64,000 nucleotides of DNA from Vanrija pseudolonga. Its lineage: Eukaryota; Basidiomycota; Tremellomycetes; Trichosporonales; Trichosporonaceae. Where the stretch lies: NCBI RefSeq assembly GCF_020906515.1, contig NC_085850.1:434001-498000 (forward strand). Direction: 5' to 3'. Below the pieces are notes generated by a model. That model ran no database searches. It was not told where the DNA came from and was given only the letters and a program-made list of their open reading frames with translations. How positions within the stretch are numbered: the stretch's first letter is position 1; the number at the start of each line of letters is the position of its first letter. This document shows, piece by piece, positions 56,679 to 64,000 of the stretch. The translations under genes were made by a program, and so were the position numbers.

Positions 56679-57829
56679 TGGGGTGGTTTAGTGAGAGTGG
56701 GAGTGAGGACGAGAAGAAGTGAAGAAGCAGGACGAAGATCGGAGCCACCCAGTCGTCATGTGAGTGACGCTGCCTGCCTGCCGATGACGCCGGCTCGTGA
56801 CCTGCCTCGCCCACTCGCCCACCTACGGTAGGCGCCTGGGCGTGCGCCAGCCTGGTGCCCTCGTGGCCTTTACTATTGTTTACGTCGGCGCTGGCGTTGC
56901 GTCTGCGTGCGCCAGCTACTGCGCCATGCGCCATGCCATGCGCCGTGCGCCACTCGCCACGCCCGGGGCATGGGCGTCAGGCCGACTATATATACCGCTG
57001 CCGAAAGGCTATGGGCGGGAGGGGAGGGGACTATCTAATCTGCCATCCATGGCCTATTCACTCCCGTCCAGATCCTGCATTCCACACCACCGCGCCACAC
57101 TCGTGCGCAGAGAAATCACTCGCGTCGATCTGGGCGAACGCCATGCTGACTGCTGAGCATTGACAAGAACACGCCCCGCCCCGCCCCGCCCCGCCCAGCA
57201 CCGGCGGAACGCGGAAACCCAAGCCAAGCCCAGTGACAGTTTCATCATCACCACCTCCTTGCTCTTCACGTTCACCCGCCCGCCCGCAACAGGCACTGCG
57301 TTTCACTCAACAACCCGCGACAACGGCAGAAAACTCTAACTGCTGCGTGACAGCCTCGCATAGCGAGTCTACGCGACGCGTGCGCGTGCACGCGAGCTAC
57401 GATGCCATCTCGGGCACACTCGCGTTCGTTGCAGCGAACATTGCACTTGGGCGCGTTTGAGGCACTTCACATTTGGGGAGCGGGCGGTCGTGTGAGACGC
57501 ATAGGGGGCGCACGTCCACGACACAGTTGCCGTCACGGCTACACAGACCTCCTCCTCGCAGCACTCGCAGTGCTACTCGTGCTGCGCATATGCTCGCACA
57601 GTTTACGGCTGCTGCACACCCCACCTCGCACCACTCGCAGCTGCGCTGCTCGTGGCACTCGTGCTCGCTCGCTAAACCAGACTTCATAGCAAGTATACAA
57701 GTTATAAGGCAACCAATCCAGCAGCCGCTGTCATCGTGTGTTTGTAGTCCGGGTCATCATCAGATGGATACAGTTTGTGTGCGCGCGCGATCCAGTCGCG
57801 CTGTCGTAGCGGCCGTCGGGGGCACGCTT
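56679..57829. other. Intergenic, about 1.15 kb
   Basis: This holds the promoter of the Hsp31-like gene with TATATATA at 56988-56995 and the 3' end of the MFS gene. A CCGCC pentamer run lies at 57178-57196. No gene was recognised. Confidence 0.4.
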
Positions 57830-59796
57830 TTAGAGCGCAGTCTTGCCGCGCGTCTCTGTGGGCAGGAAGAGCATGCACACAGCCGTCGCGCAGAAGATGC
57901 CTGCCGAGGCGTAGATGGGGCCGTTGGGGGTGAGGGCAGCCTTGGAGTAGACAGCAATCACTGGCGCAAAGATACCCGTGATACGCATGGCCGTGGCGCA
58001 GAGAGCGTCACCCGTACCGCGCGACGGGGTGGGGAAGAGCTCGGGCGCGTAGCCGAACAGCACACCGTAGAAACCGTTCTCCATGAACGCGGCAATGCAG
58101 GTGAGGGCGTTGACGGCCTTGAGCGACTTGGCGGCGGTCAGGGCGAAGAGGAAGATACCAGTGCCCATTGTGAAGGCAGCCATGGACACCTTACGACCCG
58201 TGCGCGACCAGTCGACCATGAGCGCAGCGACAATCGAGCCGGGCACACCGCATGCAGCCTGGTACGTGTAGGAGCGGTAGATCTCGTCAATGTTGGTGAC
58301 GCCAAGCTCGGCATTCTTCTGGGCGTAGTAGGTGCCGAGGAAGGCCATGTACAGGGGGTAGGCGATACCGGTCGTGGCGTAGCAGAAGACGATGAGCGAG
58401 GTCGAAAAGGCAATCTTGCGGTTGACGAACAGGGCCTTGACGTGCTCGCCCTTGAGCTCGTCAAACGAGTTCTTGAACAGCTCCCAGACGGTGAACTTGG
58501 TGTCGACCTCGCCGTTGCGCTCAGCCTCGGTGAGGTACGGGGCGGCGGCGTCGCGGAGGTCCTGGACGGTGAGGTTGACGGTGACGCCGTTGCGCTTGGC
58601 AATCTTGTGGATGACCTCGACGGCCTCGGTGTCCTTGCCCTTGGAGGCGAGGAACTTGGGCGACTCGTAGACGGGCATCACGAAGAAGCGGAGGACCCAG
58701 AGGAAGATCATCATGGCGCCGAGCGTGTAGTAGGTGTAGCGCCAGCCCATGTTGGACTCCTTGGAGCAGAACTCGCCCTTGGGAGGCTCGGCACAGCCGT
58801 ACTTGGCGATAAAGCCCCAGGCGATCAGGGAAGCGACGACCTGGCCGATAGCCCACCAGATGGACAGCAGCGTGAGGAGGTACTGCTTGTTGCCGGGCAG
58901 GAACTCGAGGAACATTGTGCCGTCGACGGGGAGGTTGCCTCCGACGCCGACGCCGACGAGCGAGATGAAGACGCAGAAGACGACAAAGTTGGGGGCAGCA
59001 CCGACGCAGAGACCAAAGACGCCACCAATGACGAGGGTCGCGTTCCAGGCGAAGCGACGTCTGGGCGGGAGTGTCAGCTCGGTAGCTAGGTGACTGGCAG
59101 GGGAGTGCCACTGTAGTGGATGGTTCCGCCGCGAGGCACGAGGAACAAACCCAGTGCACGACGGTGGGTGGGTGGGTGCACCGCAGTGTGCGACTAGGTT
59201 TGCCTCGCGGTCGCGACGCGGCTCCCGCCAGCGCGCGATTTCACCACTCACCCAACAATGTCAGCCGAGCAGCCCCAGAAGGCAGCACCAAAGATCAGAC
59301 CAGCGTAGAGAGCAAGAGTAGCGAGACGGACGTGGGGGTAGGGCTTGAACTCGTTTGCCACGGCCGGCATGACAATAGCGACGCCCTGGAGCCCTTTGCG
59401 GGGGTCAGCCCAGATCTCGTGTGGCATTTCTTTCATTGTTTCTGCTCTCCACTCACAAATGTTGTCCGCGAACCAACCAAAGCCGCCCGAGAAGAACAGC
59501 TCGTACTGGTATCGACCCATTCCAATCTCTGCGAGCGCATTGTTGAGCACCTGGACCTTGGCGAGGAAGGCGGGCTTGATGCCCTCGCGCTGGGCGATGA
59601 GGGTGGTGTCGGAGATGAGCGACTCGTTGTCGGAACGGAGGTTGTCGAGCTCCTTGTGGGTGTTGTTGACGTCGAGGTGCTTCTCGTTGATCGCCTTCTC
59701 GTCGAACTCGGGCGGCGTGGCCGTCGCCGTGGGTGGCGAGGGCGGGGTCTGCTGTGCCGCGAGGTGGTTGGTGTCGGGTGTCTGGTGGTTGGCCAT
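57830..59796 (-). CDS. MFS transporter, SV2/NiaP-like
   Basis: Exons 59796-59457, 59393-59252 and 59060-57830 give 570 residues. About 95 hydrophilic residues precede a typical opening NNALAEIGMGRYQYELFFSG, FGWFADNI joined to WLQGVAIVMPAV, then twelve predicted helices. The MFS loop between helices 2 and 3 appears as GRRFAWNATLV, and VGVGVGGNLPVDGTMFLEF carries the helix-5 glycine motif of the sugar/SV2-type group. The second half has GVPGSIVAALMVDWSRTGRK and APELFPTPSRGTGDA. This subfamily imports organic anions such as nicotinate or other metabolites by proton symport; the substrate is not predictable. Intron 2 (191 nt) is long for the window. The plasma membrane is the likely location. Confidence 0.85.
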
Positions 59797-62700
59797 GGTG
59801 GAGGAAGTCGGTGGCGGGGAGGAGGAGGTGGTGGTGGTGAGGAATAGAAAAGAGGGGGAGAGGGAGGTGCGCGCTGCGCTTTAAAGAGACGGGGGCGCCG
59901 GGGACGCCGGGGTTCCGGAGAGCAGCAATGTGAGCTCCATGGAGAGAGGGAGGTGGGAGCCCGCGCCGCGCCTGACCCCCATCCCTCCCTGCTCGCTCGG
60001 GCCGAAAGAGTAAACCTCGCTGACCCGATTCCTACTGGACCTGATCTTGCACAGCGGCGCCTGAGTGTGCCGTTCGAGCCGACTGAGACGACGGGGGAAC
60101 CGGCGGGGGAGCCCCTGGGCCAAGAGGCCCCCCGTTGGCAGTGTCTCCGTATGGACGAGTTGGAATCGCTGCCAAGCAGGGCGCGCGCGCGAGCGGGCGG
60201 GGGGAGCCGGCGCAGCAGCAGTCACTATCGCGCAACAAACGTCACCCACGCACGCGCACTGCGTCTGTGACAGCACTGTGCCAGGGGGTACGAGCGAGTG
60301 GGTGGGTGTATCGAGCTCCCCCTCCCCTCCCCCTGTGCCGTATGTAGGAGAAGGTTGCCGTGTTTACGCCTCTGACGTCGTAGCTAGCCGTTTGAGCGTT
60401 TCGGGCTGGGAAGGCCCTCGCTCTGCTCTCGTGCCGTGCGCCTGGGGCTCGCCCACAATCAAGGGGTTGGTTGGGCCAAGTGGGTCTCAGGGCCGCACTA
60501 AGTGATAGTGGAAAAGAGGCGATGAGACTGGCGGTGAGCCCGGCGAGCAGGCGACAAGCCGACAAGGGCACAAACCCGGCGGCAGGCGGCCAGAGATAAT
60601 TCGTGGCGGTTGCCGAGTCTAACCACCCCCTTGATTCGATAAAATTAAGGGTCTAATGCAACAGTGCTGTCTCGTGCGTGCGGTGCTGCCTGCCCTGTCG
60701 GGTTGGGTTGGCTGCTCGTGTGCATGCTGCTGCTGCGGCTGTTTCTGTTACGCTACACACACACGATGCATGCTCGACAGCATCGTTGCCAGGTCACCCG
60801 ACCTGCCTGCCTGCTAGCCACAGCCGCGGACTAGAAAACCGCTGGATCCCACGCTCATCGGCGGGACGACGATCATTGTCCCAGGCCAGGCTACTTTTGG
60901 CTGCTGCCGATGCCAGCATGAGATAATGCAACCTTGTGGCCACGCTGCTTGCTCCACTGGGCCCGTGTCGCACGCTCCACCGTCGTCATGCCGCCGCTGG
61001 CTATGTTTGCCCACTCTCATCATTCCGTACCTACTTCAAAGCCGTTGGGCCTACGTTTCGGTACGGCAGGCAGCGCACCGGACCATGTAGCATGCAGCAC
61101 AAGCAGCAGCAGCATACTTGCGTGTGCGTTGGCCTTGTTCGGGTGCAGCTAGGTTCTGGCCAGTTGCAGTGGGCGCTGCTACCGTTCGTGCCTCGGCGAC
61201 GTCGCGCGCAGCAACCTCTACGGCCGCTCCAACCCACAAACAAGTCATGTGAACGACGCCGCCGCCGTGATCGACCGCCGCCGCATGCAGCAGCCACGCC
61301 AGGCAGGCAGGTGCTGGTGGCCTCGTTTCAGACCCGAGCAAGCCAGGACCGCGCGTCGTCGCCATGCGTGGCCGTGACAACGGGCTGGTCTGCAGAGGCG
61401 ATACGTACAATCTAATCCTGCCCCAGGAATACCTACCAGGAAAGTGGTAACCATGCTTTGTGCCGTGCGACGCCCAGGCAGAAAAACGAATGTGCGAGCC
61501 AAGGCTCGTCGCAGCCAGGGTAGGGACCAAAGGGGTGGCAGAGAGCAGGGGGGCCAGGGGCGGAGGGTGAGAGCAGGCAGGGAAGCGGTCAGATCGACCG
61601 GTAAACTGACGTTGCACAAACTGTGTATCTCTCGCTGCGGACGCGCGCAATCAAATCAAATCAATCAAATCAGCGCGAGGCACCGCGGCTGTACCTCGAG
61701 TGCCCGCGGGGCAACGGTGCGACGGAAACGGAGACACGCTCAGTAGGCCGCATATCAGTGTGGGGTGTCGCCACCGAGCGTGTGTATGCATGTTGCAGGT
61801 CGTGCTCGCTCGAGTCGTCAGCACCATCGCAAAACGCCAGCAAAAACAAAACTCGGGACAAGAACACACGGCGACTACTCACGGCGTCTATGTAGCAGCT
61901 CACATCGGGCAAGTCGCACGCCTCTCTCTACACAGCCCAGCGGCGCCGGCGCCAGTGCCCGCGAGCTCCTCACACACCCCTTCTTGGCGTAAAAGCTAGT
62001 AAATCGCGCACGAGCAACGGGGCGGGCGTGATTGGCCAGCGCGGGCTGTTGACGTCACGAAGGCGGGCAGTGCCAGCACAGAAGTAACGCCGCGAGGGTG
62101 GGGTGCCTACTTGCTCCCACGTAGGCGCTGGTTGCCATTCCATCCCACACACTTTCCCACGGCGGCGAGACGAGCACCCCGGCCCTGGACGACAAGGTGC
62201 CAAGTGTCCTCTGCTGCGGCGCCACGCCTCTCAGTGCCCATCCCCCCATTTTCTCACGGTAGACGAGCAGAGGCGGGAGTATTTCGGCAACCCCTGACGC
62301 TAGCGCGGGAGCATTTCCGTGGGGACTGAGCGCCAGCGAGGAGGGGGCCACGCGCCTATTGACCACTGGCTGGCTGGCTGGCTGGCTGGGCGATTGTGGC
62401 ACTCCACTGGCAACAAAGTGGTGACCCCAGACCCAGCGATGCGGTAGCTCAATCTTATCAGTGACGCTGCTCATGCCCGCAGCAGCGGCTGGTGCTTGAG
62501 GGCTTCCGCGTCTCGCGCCCGGCACACTCACTCCACACACATACCCTAGGTCACGTTCACGTTACAACTGCTACAACGAGGCGGGTCGGCGCAACTGCCC
62601 CAGCGCCACGATACGGCATCGCGCCGTCGCAAGATGCCAATCGTGCGCCGTCGAGATCCACCCGACCCGGCCCCAACAACTCCACCATCCCCAAACAACG

Positions 62701-62868
62701 CCCCCTATGCCAAACATGCTTATCGGCCTCCGTGTCCAACGCCTTCCCCTGTCCTGTCGATCTTTACGGGCCGGTCTCGGGTGCTAGCGCGGCGTAGCTC
62801 CTGCCTCCCTGCCACGTCGGCGCCACGTACACGGCCGTGCGGGCGGCGGGTGGCGGCGTCGCGCCCGC
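59797..62868. other. Gene-poor interval, about 3.1 kb
   Basis: The largest gap in the window, between two leftward genes. The first few hundred bases are the MFS promoter. Open frames on both strands are short, lack splice-joined extension and show no family motifs. Simple repeats include (CTGG)n at 62366-62388 and AATCA repeats at 61650-61676. No tRNA-like cloverleaf or mobile element was recognised. Confidence 0.45.
62366..62388. repeat. CTGG tetranucleotide microsatellite
   Basis: About five to six perfect copies of CTGG/TGGC in a non-coding stretch. Confidence 0.8.
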
Positions 62869-64000
62869 CTAGACCAACACGTGCCGCTTGATACCCGGCT
62901 CGAAGACGTCCCAATTCCGGTCCATGTTGCGCACGACGCCGGTCGGCCCAATCTCCTTGTCGTACCCGTTCCGCCGCTCGTGCTCCTTGACGGCGTCCTC
63001 GCCGCGGAGGTAGACGCTGTCGACGGCCGACGCGTCGAGGCCGCGCGCCTCGGCGTCGGCAATCATGCGCTTCAGCTCCTCGGGCACGCGCTCGCGCTTG
63101 AAGTATGCCGTGCGGGGGTAGAACTTGATGCGCTCCCGCGTCGGGATGTACTCTGGCACCGAGGTGCGGCCGAGGTTGCGCAGGATGACCTGCTCGCAGA
63201 GGGTCTGGCGCGTCAGTGTAGGGCCATGATGTCACAGCTGTGCGGGCACGCCGGGAGCAACTCGCGCCCACCCCAAAACACAACACTCACATAGTCGCCG
63301 TCGGCGCGGTTCAAGTTGTGCGGGTTGGCCAGGTTGATGTGCGGGTTGGTGATCACGCGTGCGTAGTGCTTGTGGTTGGGCGTGTGGGCATGCGGCAGCA
63401 GGCCGTGCGTCACGAAGATGTCGCCGGCCTTGGCCTCGATCTGCGCCCACTGCTTGGTCTCGAGACAGTGCCCGAAGATGTCGTCAAAGGGCGGGTCGAT
63501 GCCTTCGGGGTGGGTGTAGAAGCGTTCCACGAGTGCTGGGGGCGGGTCAGCCGGCGCGCGCATGCGGAGGGGCCAGTCAGGGGAGGAGGCCATGAGGTGC
63601 AGACCTGCCACCAGGCGAGCAGCCAGAGTGGCGACAACAGCCTACGACCCCTCCCCTACAGCACCACTCACACTTGATGCCGTCCTCGGCGAGGCAGGTG
63701 CCGCCGCCGTCGGGGAGCACGTCGGTGAAGCAGCAGATGACGGTGAGCGCGTTGCCCGACGAGTCGAGGAACTGGCGGTACCTGGGCAAGTCAGCGGGGT
63801 GCCCTTGTTGTTGTCGACTGCTCGTGCGCTGCGCGCACTCGCACACTGGCCAACTCACCAGTCATTGTCAATGTGCCACCCCTTGAGCGTGCTCGGCGCG
63901 TGTGTCCCGCCGATATGCTCCTCCTTGCCAAAGTTGATGATCATCTGGTCGCCATAGTATCGCTCGCGGACGGGGTCGATCATCTCCTCGCCGCCGACAA
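62869..64000 (-). CDS. Phytanoyl-CoA dioxygenase-like protein (5' end outside window)
   Basis: Exons visible: 64000-63859 (partial), 63781-63672, 63535-63291 and 63204-62869, with phases that join cleanly. This is a 2-oxoglutarate/Fe(II) oxygenase of the PhyH group. The first visible exon has DQMIINFGKEEHIGGTHAP and GWHIDND, where His and Asp are the first two iron ligands; the third exon has the distal block GDIFVTHGLLPHAHTPNHKH and YARVITNPH with the third His and the Arg that holds 2-oxoglutarate. Exon 2 gives FTDVLPDGGGTCL. The C-terminal exon carries YIPTRERIKFYPRTA and ends IKRHVLV. Fungal homologues often act on small-molecule substrates, but none can be named here. Confidence 0.85.

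Noticed and set aside
57473-59089. 538-codon open frame on the plus strand
   Set aside because: It runs antisense to the MFS transporter, whose twelve-helix pattern is unmistakable; the plus-strand product is Glu/Gly/Arg-rich noise.
56112-59796. Hsp31-like and MFS genes as a resistance or metabolite cluster
   Set aside because: The genes are separated by over a kilobase, there is no biosynthetic enzyme nearby, and the PhyH gene is another 3 kb away.
1-64000. tRNA/rRNA genes, CRISPR arrays, transposons, viral remnants
   Set aside because: Reading for tRNA B-box patterns, spaced repeats, terminal inverted repeats with transposase, and reverse transcriptase motifs gave nothing convincing. A tRNAscan and repeat-library search would be decisive.

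Overview
This window is nuclear DNA of a GC-rich, intron-dense basidiomycete yeast, most likely a Tremellomycete and perhaps Trichosporonales; the order is an inference from GC content, gene density and protein style. Nearly every gene is split by introns of about 35-60 nt that start GTGAGT/GTAAGT and end in a CTAAC or CTGAC branch site just before CAG. Open frames had to be joined by hand across these introns. For every multi-exon model complete in the window, the exon lengths sum to a multiple of three. No operons, CRISPR arrays, phage or insertion sequences were seen, and no tRNA or rRNA gene was recognised.

Layout, left to right. 1-2525 (-): a Ser-rich protein with a Cys4 knuckle, running off the left edge. 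4839-7794 (+): an unrecognised protein built from many mini-exons. 8957-11617 (+): Pil1/Lsp1 eisosome protein. 11726-14848 (-): RIC1, half of the Ypt6 exchange factor. 15293-18132 (+): a membrane protein ending in KDEL. 18695-22560 (+): alpha-COP. 22756-24884 (-): a methyltransferase with a charged His/Asp/Glu-rich N-terminus. 25678-28389 (+): a RING-H2 protein with an N-myristoylation signal. 28586-29650 (-): complex I 21 kDa subunit. 29902-30470 (+): UXT-type prefoldin. 30596-34239 (-): kinesin-5. 34705-36739 (+): AFG1-type mitochondrial AAA ATPase. 37099-38819 (-): mitochondrial carrier. 39253-40634 (+): unknown mitochondrial protein. 40796-41459 (-): NAD(P)H-dependent FMN reductase. 42181-42689 (+): small ubiquitin-fold-like protein. 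43887-44144 (+): 85-residue protein. 45258-50318 (-): SSD1/Dis3L2-type RNB protein. 52501-54905 (+): SPX-RING ubiquitin ligase. 55140-55881 (-): mitoribosomal bS21m. 56112-56678 (-): Hsp31/DJ-1-like protein. 57830-59796 (-): MFS transporter. 62869-64000 (-): phytanoyl-CoA-dioxygenase-like protein, running off the right edge.

Most genes are housekeeping genes with no obligatory link. Three neighbours in about 11 kb (RIC1, the KDEL-tailed protein and alpha-COP) all concern Golgi/ER membrane traffic. A second loose group at 28.6-40.6 kb is mitochondrial (complex I subunit, AFG1, carrier, unknown matrix-targeted protein).

The observations that most deserve follow-up are the gene at 4839-7794, in which fourteen consecutive introns are all in phase 2; the KDEL-tailed type II membrane protein; an SSD1-like protein that keeps the four RNase II catalytic aspartates; an SPX-RING ligase whose SPX domain is split by about 350 low-complexity residues; and an Hsp31-like protein without the catalytic cysteine motif.
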